Shown piece after piece: positions 16,558-24,875 of a stretch of DNA of 63,880 nucleotides. Made by a program: the position numbers and the translations under genes. The DNA is taken from the NCBI GenBank assembly GCA_035555795.1, contig DATMGE010000030.1:1-63880 (forward strand). The letters are read 5' to 3'. This DNA comes from RCIO01 sp035555795. GTDB lineage: Bacteria > Pseudomonadota > Alphaproteobacteria > Rhizobiales > Rhizobiaceae. The number at the start of each line of letters is the position of its first letter. The stretch's first letter is position 1. The notes under the pieces were generated by a model that searched no databases, had not been told where the DNA came from, and saw only the letters and a program-made list of their open reading frames with translations.

Positions 16558-17435
16558 GCCGGCCGCGCCCCCATCGCCCTTTCGACAAGCCTGCCGGCCA
16601 CGCCCACCGCCGTCACCAAAAGCATCGCCACGATGGAGCCAGCCACCAGCGCCGCGAACATGTCGATGGTCTGGCTGTAATAGGAACCCGACAGCAGCTT
16701 GGAGCCGATGCCGGCGACCGCGCCTGTGGGCAACTCGCCCACAATGGCCCCGACCAGACTGGCGGCGATCGCCACCTTCATGGACGCGAAGAGGAACGGC
16801 ACCGAGGCAGGCAGACGCAGCTTGCGGAAGATCTGCCACTTCGACGCATTATAGGTGTGCATCAGGTCGAGTTGCATCGTCTCGGGCGAGCGCAGCCCCT
16901 TCACCATGCCCACCGCGACAGGGAAGAAGGAGAGGTAGGTCGAGATCAATGCTTTGGGGATCAGCCCAGTGACGCCGACCGCGGCCAGCACCACGATGAT
17001 CATCGGCGCCAGCGCCAGGATGGGGATCGTCTGTGAGGCGATGATCCAAGGCATGAGGCTGCGGTCGAGCGACAGGACATGGACGATTCCGACCGCGATC
17101 AGGATGCCCAGCACGGTGCCGAAGGCGAAGCCAAGCAGCGTGGACGCCAGCGTCACCCATGAATGATAGACGAGGCTGCGGTTCGACGTGATCTTTCGCA
17201 GGAAGGTGTTCTCATAGAAATTCACCGCCACCTGATGCGGCGCCGGCAGCGTCGGCTTGGGCTGCGTCATCGTCTTGACGACAAATTCCCACGGCGTCGA
17301 GGTCACGCCGCCGCGCCGGTCGAGGTCGCGCTGGAACGGCGCATTCAGGGCGTAGGCGCCGACATACCAGGCCGCGACGATGGCCAGCAGCAATGCGGTG
17401 ACCGGGATGATCTTGTCGCGCAGCCGGTCAGTCAT
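16554..17435 (-). CDS. ABC transporter permease, probable pyrimidine importer
   Basis: 293 residues: an N-terminal helix, a periplasmic stretch (about 35-90, containing GGVTSTPWEF), then a BPD_transp_1 core with the coupling loop around DLMHTYNASKWQIFRKLRLPA. It is a distinct paralogue of the next permease, sharing the AxxSLVGAIVGELP-type helix. It lies between the ATPase (33 nt gap) and the second permease (overlapping). Confidence 0.9.
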   Translation of the reverse strand: MTDRLRDKIIPVTALLLAIVAAWYVGAYALNAPFQRDLDRRGGVTSTPWEFVVKTMTQPKPTLPAPHQVAVNFYENTFLRKITSNRSLVYHSWVTLASTLLGFAFGTVLGILIAVGIVHVLSLDRSLMPWIIASQTIPILALAPMIIVVLAAVGVTGLIPKALISTYLSFFPVAVGMVKGLRSPETMQLDLMHTYNASKWQIFRKLRLPASVPFLFASMKVAIAASLVGAIVGELPTGAVAGIGSKLLSGSYYSQTIDMFAALVAGSIVAMLLVTAVGVAGRLVERAMGARPA

Positions 17436-17467
17436 GGCGGAGCGCCCGGCGCAGTGAATGGCGGGCC

Positions 17468-18250
17468 TCAATCCTCATAGGAGTGCCCTGCCCTCAGCCC
17501 ATCGCGCACGCGGGCCGCTATCGCCAGGAATTCCGGCGTTTCGCGTATATCGAGCGGGCGTTCGCGCGGCAGCGTGGATTCGATGACATCCGTCACGCGG
17601 CCGGGTCGCGGCGACATCACCACGATGCGGGTCGAGAGGTAGACCGCCTCGGGGATCGAATGCGTCACGAAGCAGATCGTCTTGTTGGTGCGCGCCCATA
17701 GTTCCAGAAGCTGCCCGTTGAGATGGTCGCGCACGATCTCGTCCAGCGCACCGAACGGCTCGTCCATCAGGAGCAGGTCCGCGTCGAAAGCAAGCGCGCG
17801 TGCGATGGATGCGCGTTGCTGCATGCCGCCCGACAGCTGCCACGGATATTTGTTCTCGAAGCCGCTCAGGTTGACGAGGTCCAGCGTGCGCGCGATGCGC
17901 GCGCGCTGCTCGGCCTTCGAATAGCCCATGATCTCCAGCGGCAGCGCGATGTTGCGGGCAATGGTGCGCCACGGATAAAGGCCCGCCGCCTGGAAGACAT
18001 AGCCATAGGCGCGGCTTTTGCGCGCCTCTTCCGCGCTCATGCCGTTGACCGTGATCGTGCCTTGCGTCGGCTGTTCAAGATCGGCGATCGCGCGCAGGAA
18101 GGTCGTCTTGCCGCAGCCCGACGGGCCGATGAAGGAAACGAAATCGCCCTTTCCGATCTGGAGATTCACGTCCGACAGCGCCTGCACGGGCCCGTCGCCG
18201 GTCTGGAATGTCAGGCCGAGCCCGCTCGCCTGGATCACCGTCGCGCTCAA
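17468..18250 (-). CDS. ABC transporter ATP-binding protein, probable pyrimidine importer
   Basis: 260 residues. Walker A GPSGCGKT at 42-49, signature LSGGMQQR starting at 139, Walker B LLLMDEP at 159-165, and FVTHS switch. Same nitrate/sulfonate-type ATPase group as the one at 1212-2003 but only moderately similar. It energises the two permeases downstream. Its ATG lies 19 nt after the stop of the small membrane-protein gene, so it belongs to the same operon as hydA. Confidence 0.93.
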   Translation of the reverse strand: MSATVIQASGLGLTFQTGDGPVQALSDVNLQIGKGDFVSFIGPSGCGKTTFLRAIADLEQPTQGTITVNGMSAEEARKSRAYGYVFQAAGLYPWRTIARNIALPLEIMGYSKAEQRARIARTLDLVNLSGFENKYPWQLSGGMQQRASIARALAFDADLLLMDEPFGALDEIVRDHLNGQLLELWARTNKTICFVTHSIPEAVYLSTRIVVMSPRPGRVTDVIESTLPRERPLDIRETPEFLAIAARVRDGLRAGHSYED

Positions 18251-18269
18251 TGGTGCCTCCGGGACGATA

Positions 18270-18701
18270 TCAGGCGGGCGTTTCGTGCAGACCGGGCGCG
18301 GGCGCGATCGAGCGATAGGTCAGCGCGGCAACCGCGCCCGCCGGGGCAAAGGGAAGCCCGAAGAGAAAGGCCGAGGGTATCGCCGCCCATCCGTCGTCCA
18401 TCGCGATCCATGCCGCCGCGCCGCATGGCGCAACCAGCGCGCCGGCAAGCGCATAGATGCCCCAGCCGCCGCGGGTAAAGCGGTTGATGAGGAAAAGCGC
18501 CAGCAGGGTGAACGGCGCCAGCACCGGCGCCACGATGAGGAGCATTAGCGCGCAGAAGAGGAAGATGCCCACGATGTCGCCGGCCGACCAGGTCGTGCCT
18601 TCCTGCGCCACGCTGGCGCCGATCATCAGGAGGTAGGCTCCCACTCCGCCGACCCAGCACGCCGCGAGGTAGGCGAGCACATGTCTCAATGTATGCAACA
18701 T
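18270..18701 (-). CDS. Uncharacterised small membrane protein in pyrimidine operon
   Basis: 143 residues with about four or five hydrophobic helices (LAYLAACWVGGVGAYLLMIG, VGIFLFCALMLLIVAPVLAP, then two more) and no family I recognise. It sits between hydA (73 nt gap) and the importer ATPase (19 nt gap), co-directional with both. Hydrophobicity pattern and position support a real gene. A role in uptake, export of an intermediate or as an importer accessory is possible but purely positional. Confidence 0.7.
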   Translation of the reverse strand: MLHTLRHVLAYLAACWVGGVGAYLLMIGASVAQEGTTWSAGDIVGIFLFCALMLLIVAPVLAPFTLLALFLINRFTRGGWGIYALAGALVAPCGAAAWIAMDDGWAAIPSAFLFGLPFAPAGAVAALTYRSIAPAPGLHETPA

Positions 18702-18774
18702 CGCGCAGGACCATAGCCGCCCCGCCGCGCATATTCCATAGAAGCGGCGTCGCGCCGATTTGCCCGTGCACGCG

Positions 18775-20226
18775 TCACACCCCGCTCGCGGGTATGCCGG
18801 CGCGCTCTATCCTGCGCGGCGAGACCAGTTCCTTCCACGTCGAGAGCGCCCGGTTGACCGGCCCGTTCGCCTCGCGCGGCACGAAGGCGCCGTCGCCCGG
18901 CTTCGCCTTCACCTCGCTGCGCTCCACCGCGAGCCGCCCGCGCGAGAACACGTAGCGCGGCAGGCCCTTCACTTCGATGCCCTCGAAGACATTGTAGTCG
19001 ATGACCGACTTCTGGCTCGTCGCGGCAATCGTCTTCGTCGCCTCCGGGTCCCACACGACGATGTCGGCATCCGCGCCTTCCACGATGGCGCCCTTCTGCG
19101 GATACATGCCGAAGATCTTCGCCACATTGGTCGAGGTCACCGCAACGAATTCGTTCATCGTCAGCCGCCCGGTATTGACCCCGCGCGTCCACAGCACCGG
19201 CAGGCGGTCTTCCAGGCCGCCCGTTCCGTTCGGTATCTTGGTGAAGTCGCCGACGCCGTGGCGCTTCTGCTCTGTGGTGAAGGCGCAATGGTCGGTGGCG
19301 ACCACGTGCAGCGAGCCGGCCGCCAGCCCCGCCCACAGCGAATCCTGATGCAGCTTCGAACGGAAGGGCGGGCTCATCACGCGCCGCGCCGCATGATCCC
19401 AGTCCTTGTCGAAATATTCGCTCTCGTCGAGCACGAGGTGCTGGATCAGAGGCTCGCCCCATACCCGCATGCCTTTCTGGCGCGCGCGGCGGATGGCCTC
19501 GTGGCTCTGCTCGCATGATGTGTGCACCACATAGAGCGGCACGCCGGCCATGTCGGCGATCATGATGGCGCGGTTGGTCGCCTCGCCTTCCACCTCCGGC
19601 GGGCGCGAATAGGCATGCGCCTCGGGTCCGTTATTGCCTTCCGCCATCAGCTTCTGCTGGAGCTGCGCCACCACGTCGCCGTTCTCGGCATGGACCATCG
19701 GCAGCGCGCCGAGCTCGGCGCAGCGCTGGAACGACGAGTACATCTCGTCGTCATTGACCATCAGCGCGCCCTTATAGGCCATGAAGTGCTTGAAGGAGGT
19801 GATGCCCTTCTCCACCACCTGCGGCATCTCGTCGAAGATCTGCTCGTTCCAGCCGGTGATGGCCATGTGGAAGGAGTAATCGCACAGCGCCCGCGTCGAC
19901 TTGTTGTCCCATGCCTTGATGCCGTCGAGCAGCGACTGTCCCGGCCCCGGCACGCAGAAGTCGATCACCATCGTCGTGCCGCCGGAAAGCGCGGCGCGCG
20001 TGCCGCTCTCGAAATCGTCGGCCGAATAGGTATGCATGAAGGGGAATTCGAGATGGGTGTGCGGGTCGATGCCGCCTGGCATCACATAGCAGCCGCCCGC
20101 ATCCACCACCTCGTCGCCGGAAAGGCCCTGCCCGATCGCGGCGATCCTGGCGCCCTCGATGAGCACGTCCGCCTTCCATGTGCGGTCGGCGGTGACGATG
20201 GTTCCATTCCTGATGAGTGTCGACAT
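18775..20226 (-). CDS. hydA: Dihydropyrimidinase (D-hydantoinase)
   Basis: 483 residues, the typical length of the cyclic amidohydrolases. Metal ligands His57 and His59 in DPHTHLEFPF; the SFKHFMAYK segment places the carboxylated lysine at 152; later metal-binding histidines in VHAENGD and YVVHTSCEQ and the Asp in VATDHCAF are also present. It opens dihydrouracil/dihydrothymine to N-carbamoyl-beta-alanine or its methyl form, second step of reductive pyrimidine breakdown, in the cytoplasm. Co-directional with the amidase and transaminase genes upstream. Confidence 0.95.
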   Translation of the reverse strand: MSTLIRNGTIVTADRTWKADVLIEGARIAAIGQGLSGDEVVDAGGCYVMPGGIDPHTHLEFPFMHTYSADDFESGTRAALSGGTTMVIDFCVPGPGQSLLDGIKAWDNKSTRALCDYSFHMAITGWNEQIFDEMPQVVEKGITSFKHFMAYKGALMVNDDEMYSSFQRCAELGALPMVHAENGDVVAQLQQKLMAEGNNGPEAHAYSRPPEVEGEATNRAIMIADMAGVPLYVVHTSCEQSHEAIRRARQKGMRVWGEPLIQHLVLDESEYFDKDWDHAARRVMSPPFRSKLHQDSLWAGLAAGSLHVVATDHCAFTTEQKRHGVGDFTKIPNGTGGLEDRLPVLWTRGVNTGRLTMNEFVAVTSTNVAKIFGMYPQKGAIVEGADADIVVWDPEATKTIAATSQKSVIDYNVFEGIEVKGLPRYVFSRGRLAVERSEVKAKPGDGAFVPREANGPVNRALSTWKELVSPRRIERAGIPASGV

Positions 20227-20303
20227 TTTCGTTCCCCGTTATTGGACGCGCATGCGCGGTGCGTCGATATTGTCGATGCGGGAGATCATGCTCCCGTCCG
20301 CAT

Positions 20304-21206
20304 TCAAACCGGCTCCTTGCCTCCAATCCTGCGCCGATGCGACCGGCGCTCGCGTATGCGCCGCAGGTCGGCGACCAGCTCGTCGAGCGTACCATAGACC
20401 GGCACGACGACAGCGAACTCGGCCGGCCGCAGGTCGCGCGAGGGCGTGCAGGCGGCGATGACTCGCGCCTGATATTCATCGGGCGCCCAGATGCGCGCAA
20501 ATTCGAGGAATTGCTGGATGACCTCGCGGCGCAGCCCGGCGATGCGCTCATAATTGGCGCGGAAGATCGCGAAGGCCGTATAGGCCGCCGTCAGCAGCGA
20601 AAAGCCGAGGATCGCCGCCAATATTTTCAGATCGTTCGTATAGGTACCGCTCACCACGGCATAGAGCAGCGCAAGCAGCGTGAAGACGATGAACGCCTTG
20701 GAGATCTTGTAGGCCGCCTGAACGCTCTCGATCTCGTCGTGATAGCCGGCCTCGGTGGTCTGTTCGATATCGCGCAGCTTCTTCTTGAACTCGTAGAGCC
20801 GCTGGTTCTCCTCGTCAGTGTGCTCTTCGCCGCGCGCCTCGCGCAATATGTCGAAGGCGCTCAGCGTCACGTCATCGATGGCGTCCCATCCCGACAGCGG
20901 CAGGATCGCCGGCGGCAGATATTCACCGATGCGCTTGAACGCGACATAGAGCAGATGGATCGTCGTCAGGAACAGGAAGAAGATCAAAAGCAGCGCGAAA
21001 TCGGCCACGCCCAGCACGTCGAAGATGTTCTGGTAGTTCGCCACGACCTCGTTGAGCAGGTCGGCATTGGGCAAAAAGCCCTCGCTGGTGGAGCCGATAT
21101 CGGTGAAACCGGAGAGCACGTAGAAGACGAGGCCGGACACGACCAGCCGCGAGGTCATGAAGTTGGACAGGCGAATGACGCTCTGGAGAAGGCCGTCCAC
21201 GTCCAT
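20304..21206 (-). CDS. Uncharacterised four-helix membrane protein between hydA and the amidase
   Basis: 300 residues of no family I recognise. Two pairs of membrane helices can be seen: VSGLVFYVLSGF (weak) and FALLLIFFLFLTTIHLLYVA in the first third, ISKAFIVFTLLALLYAVVSG and KILAAILGFSLLTAAYTAFA in the last half. Between the pairs is a charged, helical stretch of about 65 residues (about 113-175) with coiled-coil character (QRLYEFKKKLRDIEQ), and a soluble tail of about 80 residues ending in basic RERRSHRRRIGGK. It is flanked by hydA (77 nt) and the amidase (44 nt) in one direction, so it is very likely co-expressed with pyrimidine catabolism. Function unknown. Confidence 0.75.
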   Translation of the reverse strand: MDVDGLLQSVIRLSNFMTSRLVVSGLVFYVLSGFTDIGSTSEGFLPNADLLNEVVANYQNIFDVLGVADFALLLIFFLFLTTIHLLYVAFKRIGEYLPPAILPLSGWDAIDDVTLSAFDILREARGEEHTDEENQRLYEFKKKLRDIEQTTEAGYHDEIESVQAAYKISKAFIVFTLLALLYAVVSGTYTNDLKILAAILGFSLLTAAYTAFAIFRANYERIAGLRREVIQQFLEFARIWAPDEYQARVIAACTPSRDLRPAEFAVVVPVYGTLDELVADLRRIRERRSHRRRIGGKEPV

Positions 21207-21250
21207 GCGACGACACCCTCCTTCCGCTCAGCGCGATCCGCGTTCGTTGC

Positions 21251-22498
21251 TCAAGCGACGATCTCCGCCGTTTCCACCACCGCATGGAAGAGCACGTCGC
21301 AGCCGGCGCGCGCCCAGTCCTTGGTGATCTCTTCCGCCTCATTGTGCGACAGGCCATCCACGCAGGGGCACATGACCATTGCCGTCGGCGCAACCCGGTT
21401 GATCCAGCAGGCATCGTGCCCGGCGCCCGAAATGATATCGCGATGGGAATAGCCCAGCCGATTGGCGGCATCGCGGATCGCCTTCACGCAACCCTCATCG
21501 AATGTCACCGGATCGAAATGGCCGACCGGCTCGATGTCATAGTCGATGTCGAGCGCCTCGCAGATCGTGTCGATGCCATCCTCTATGCGCGCGCGCATCT
21601 CATCGAGCACCTCCTGCTCGGGCGAACGGATGTCGATGGTGAAGACCGTCCTTCCGGGGATCACATTGCGCGAATTCGGATAGACCTCCATATGGCCCAC
21701 CGCGCCCACTGCATCCGGCTGGTAGTCCAGCGCCACCTCATGCACCAGCTCGATGACGCGCGCCATGCCGAGCCCGGCATTGCGCCGCTTCGGCATCGGG
21801 GTCGAACCGGTATGGCTCTCCTTGCCCTCGATCGTCACCTGAAGCCACCACAGGCCCTGTCCGTGCGTGACGACGCCGATGTCGATGCCCTCGTCCTCGA
21901 GGATAGGCCCCTGCTCGATATGCAGCTCGAAGAAAGCCTTCATCGGGCGCTGGCCGACAGGCTCATCGCCCTTCCAGCCGATACGCTCCAGTTCGTCGCC
22001 GAAACGCAAGCCCTTGGCATCCTTGCGGTCATACGCCCATTCCCGCTCATGCACCCCGGCGAACACGCCCGACGCCAGCATGGCAGGCGCGAAGCGGGTG
22101 CCCTCCTCGTTGGTCCAGTTCGTCACCACGATCGGGTGCTTCGTCTTGATGCTGAGGTCGTTGAGCGTACGGATCACTTCGAGCCCGCCGAGCACACCCA
22201 GCACGCCGTCATATTTCCCGCCGGTGGGCTGCGTGTCGAGATGGCTGCCGACATAGACCGGCAGCGCATCCGCATCGGTGCCTTCGCGGCGGGCGAACAT
22301 GTTGCCCATCTCGTCGACGCCGACGCTCATGCCCGCCTCTTCGCACCAGCGTTTGAAGAGATGCCGACCCTCGCCGTCGGCATCCGTCAGCGTCTGGCGG
22401 TTGTTGCCGCCAGCCACCCCCGGCCCGATCTTCGCCATCTCCATGATCGAATCCCAGAGACGATCGGCATTGATGCGATGGTTGGATTCAACGGGCAT
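21251..22498 (-). CDS. N-carbamoyl-beta-alanine amidase (Zn-dependent amidohydrolase, M20 family)
   Basis: 415 residues of the allantoate/N-carbamoyl amino acid hydrolase family. Metal ligands are visible in order: GSHLDTQPTGGKYDG (His and Asp), TNEEG (bridging Glu), ELHIEQG (His) and GLSHNEAE (C-terminal His). It hydrolyses N-carbamoyl-beta-alanine to beta-alanine, CO2 and ammonia, third step of the reductive pathway; context favours this over an allantoate or L-carbamoylase role. ATG overlaps the transaminase stop (ATGA). Confidence 0.93.
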   Translation of the reverse strand: MPVESNHRINADRLWDSIMEMAKIGPGVAGGNNRQTLTDADGEGRHLFKRWCEEAGMSVGVDEMGNMFARREGTDADALPVYVGSHLDTQPTGGKYDGVLGVLGGLEVIRTLNDLSIKTKHPIVVTNWTNEEGTRFAPAMLASGVFAGVHEREWAYDRKDAKGLRFGDELERIGWKGDEPVGQRPMKAFFELHIEQGPILEDEGIDIGVVTHGQGLWWLQVTIEGKESHTGSTPMPKRRNAGLGMARVIELVHEVALDYQPDAVGAVGHMEVYPNSRNVIPGRTVFTIDIRSPEQEVLDEMRARIEDGIDTICEALDIDYDIEPVGHFDPVTFDEGCVKAIRDAANRLGYSHRDIISGAGHDACWINRVAPTAMVMCPCVDGLSHNEAEEITKDWARAGCDVLFHAVVETAEIVA

Positions 22499-23826
22499 CA
22501 GGCCACCAGCTCGATCGCTTCGCGCACATGATCGATCAGCTCGTCGATCTGCCCCTTGGTGATGATCAGCGGCGGCGAGAGCGCGATGATGTCGCCGGTG
22601 GTGCGGATCAGGCAGCCGCGCTCGAACGCCTTCACGAAGGCCGAGAAGGCGCGCTTCGTCGGCTCGCCCGCGATGGGCTGCAATTCGATGGCCCCGACGA
22701 GACCGATATTGCGGATGTCGATGACGTTCGGCGCATCCTTGAGCGAATGCAGCGCCTCTTCCCAATAGGGCGCCAGTTCCGCCCCGCGCGTCAGCAATCC
22801 CTCTTCCTTGTAGGTGTCAAGCGTGCCGAGTGCGGCCGCCGAGGCGATCGGATTGCCCGAATAGGTATAGCCGTGGAAGAACTCGATCAGGTGCTCCGGC
22901 CCGGTCATGAAGGCGTCGTGGATCTCCTTCTTCACGAAGACCGCACCCATGGGGACGACGCCATTGCTCACCCCCTTGGCGGTGGTCATGATGTCAGGGA
23001 CGACGCCGAAATAATCGGCGGCAAAAGGCGTGCCGAGACGTCCGAAGCCGGTAATGACCTCGTCGAAGATCAGCAATATGCCATGCTTCGTGCAGATATC
23101 CCGCAGGCGCTGGAGATAGCCCTTCGGCGGGATGAGGACGCCCGTCGAGCCCGCCACCGGCTCCACGATGACTGCCGCGATGGTGGAGGCATCGTGCAGC
23201 GTGACGATCCGCTCCAGCTCGTCGGCAAGGTCGGCCCCATGTTCGGGCACGCCGCGTGCAAAGCTGTTCTTGGCCGGCAGATGAGTGTGCGGCAGATGGT
23301 CGACGCCTGTCAGCAGCGTGCCGAACATCTTGCGGTTGGAGACGATGCCACCTACCGAGATGCCGCCGAAATTGACCCCGTGATAGCCGCGCTCACGGCC
23401 GATCAGCCTTGTGCGCGAGCCCTCGCCCTTCACGCGGTGATAGGCCAGTGCGATCTTGAGCGCAGTTTCCACCGATTCCGAGCCGGAATTGGTGAAGAAG
23501 ACATGGTCCATGCCCTTGGGCGCCAGGTCGACCAGCCGGTTGGCCAGTTCGAAGACGATCGGGTGCCCCATCTGGAAGGCCGGCGCATAGTCCAGTTCCG
23601 CTGCCTGGCTCTGGATCGCCTCGGTGATCTTGGGTCGGCAGTGCCCGGCATTCACGCACCAAAGGCCGGACGTGCCGTCCAGCACCTTGCGGCCGTCCGC
23701 CGTGGTGTAGTGCATGTCCTTGGCGGCCACGAGCATGCGCGGCGCCTGCTTGAACTGCCGGTTTGCGGTGAACGGCATCCAGAACGCGGAAAGATCGTTC
23801 GGCGCGACATTGGTCCTGCTGGACAT
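22498..23826 (-). CDS. Omega-amino acid (beta-alanine):pyruvate aminotransferase
   Basis: 442 residues, class-III PLP transaminase. Typical features: NSGSESVETALK (about 113-124) for cofactor phosphate, IFDEVITGFGRLG (about 253-265), and the Schiff-base Lys284 in TTAKGVSNG. The N-terminus SAFWMPFTANRQFK is characteristic of beta-alanine:pyruvate transaminases. It would convert beta-alanine to malonate semialdehyde at the end of pyrimidine breakdown. First gene of the long operon; a RutR-like box lies 76 nt upstream of its ATG. Confidence 0.92.
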   Translation of the reverse strand: MSSRTNVAPNDLSAFWMPFTANRQFKQAPRMLVAAKDMHYTTADGRKVLDGTSGLWCVNAGHCRPKITEAIQSQAAELDYAPAFQMGHPIVFELANRLVDLAPKGMDHVFFTNSGSESVETALKIALAYHRVKGEGSRTRLIGRERGYHGVNFGGISVGGIVSNRKMFGTLLTGVDHLPHTHLPAKNSFARGVPEHGADLADELERIVTLHDASTIAAVIVEPVAGSTGVLIPPKGYLQRLRDICTKHGILLIFDEVITGFGRLGTPFAADYFGVVPDIMTTAKGVSNGVVPMGAVFVKKEIHDAFMTGPEHLIEFFHGYTYSGNPIASAAALGTLDTYKEEGLLTRGAELAPYWEEALHSLKDAPNVIDIRNIGLVGAIELQPIAGEPTKRAFSAFVKAFERGCLIRTTGDIIALSPPLIITKGQIDELIDHVREAIELVA

Positions 23827-23901
23827 TCCGGGACTTCCCCTTGCGTGGTGTTCGGTTTCTTGGCCGATGCTCGCGCCACCGGATCGCTGTTCCGCGAAAA
23901 T

Positions 23902-23917
23902 TTGACCGAATGGACAA
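23902..23917. promoter_or_regulatory. RutR-like operator between transaminase and rutR
   Basis: TTGACCGAATGGACAA matches the E. coli RutR consensus TTGACCA-NN-TGGTCAA at 12 of 14 specified positions. It sits in the 209-nt divergent region, upstream of both the catabolic operon and rutR itself, so it could control both. A related box lies upstream of preT. Confidence 0.68.
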
Positions 23918-24035
23918 ACGTTACCATTGCCGCGAGCATGGTCAAGACGATACTAGGCGACATGAGCATCGTCGCGCGCGCGCCACGCCTGCACAGCTTC
24001 TGGTCCAGTCTGTTGGCCCAGCGGGGGACATTGTT

Positions 24036-24677
24036 GTGACCGACGGCGCCCGCCCCACCCGCACGCGCATCCAGCGCGTAAAGCGCGAACTCATCCTGGA
24101 AGCAGCCCTGGAAGTTTTCGCGATGCACGGCTTCCGCGGGGCCACCATCGACCAGATCGCGGAAGCTGCCGGCATGTCGAAGCCGAACCTGCTCTATTAT
24201 TTCCGCACCAAGGACCTGATCCACCAGACGCTCATGCAGCGCCTGCTCGATACATGGCTGGCTCCCCTGCGCGAACTGGACGATGTCGGCGACCCCATCA
24301 CCGAGCTGCGCAGCTATATTCGGCGAAAGCTGGAGATGGCGCGCGACTACCCGCGCGAAAGCCGCCTCTTCGCCAATGAGATCCTGCAAGGCGCACCGCG
24401 CATCATGCCGATGATCGAGGGCGAACTGAAAGAGCTGGTCCATGAAAAGGCACAGGTGATCCGCGGCTGGATGCAGGCGGGACGCATTGCGCGCACTGAT
24501 CCCTACCACCTGATCTTCTCGATCTGGGCGACGACCCAGCACTATGCGGATTTCGACGTACAGGTGCGCGCGGTTCTCGGCCCCGACCGCGGCGGCGAAG
24601 GCCGTTTCGAGGACGCCGCCCGCTTCCTCGAACAGCTTTTCATCGAGGGGCTGAAAGCAAAGGTGACCAGGGGCTGA
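24036..24677 (+). CDS. rutR: TetR-family regulator, RutR
   Basis: 213 residues from GTG, against 212 for E. coli RutR. The N-terminal HTH (FGFRGATIDQIAEAAG-type, here starting at AMHGFRGATIDQIAEAAGMS) is followed by KPNLLYYFRTKD, and the ligand domain keeps the RutR pattern: SYIRRKLEMARDYPRESRLF, GELKELVHEKAQVI and HLIFSIWATTQHYADF. RutR binds uracil and controls pyrimidine use. GGGGGA lies before the GTG; a longer in-frame reading upstream is unlikely. Divergent from the pyrimidine operon and convergent with preA. In E. coli RutR controls the oxidative Rut pathway; here it neighbours the reductive one. Confidence 0.9.
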   Translation: MTDGARPTRTRIQRVKRELILEAALEVFAMHGFRGATIDQIAEAAGMSKPNLLYYFRTKDLIHQTLMQRLLDTWLAPLRELDDVGDPITELRSYIRRKLEMARDYPRESRLFANEILQGAPRIMPMIEGELKELVHEKAQVIRGWMQAGRIARTDPYHLIFSIWATTQHYADFDVQVRAVLGPDRGGEGRFEDAARFLEQLFIEGLKAKVTRG

Positions 24678-24830
24678 CACCGGGCGGCGCGATCACGGCA
24701 ACCGGCTGACAAATAATCCCACATCGTCAATGCGATGGCGCGGCTTCCGGAATCAAATAGTCACATGAAACATCCAGCTTGGGGCAGGCTCGCGATGGCC
24801 TTGCGAACCCGCCCCTCGCCGGGAGGAACC

Positions 24831-24875
24831 AGAGCAATTCCAGCAAAAGTGCTCAGCGGAATTGCGTAGGAAAAC
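24831..24875. repeat. Degenerate short intergenic repeat (GCAATTCC...GGAATTGC type)
   Basis: Carries AGAGCAATTCCAGCAAAAGT and, after GCTCAGC, GGAATTGCG, whose ends GCAATTCC/GGAATTGC are inverted repeats able to form a hairpin. This resembles a small intergenic element that I recall as common in rhizobial genomes. It ends at the preA stop. The rest of the 24678-24830 gap shows nothing I recognise. Confidence 0.5.
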
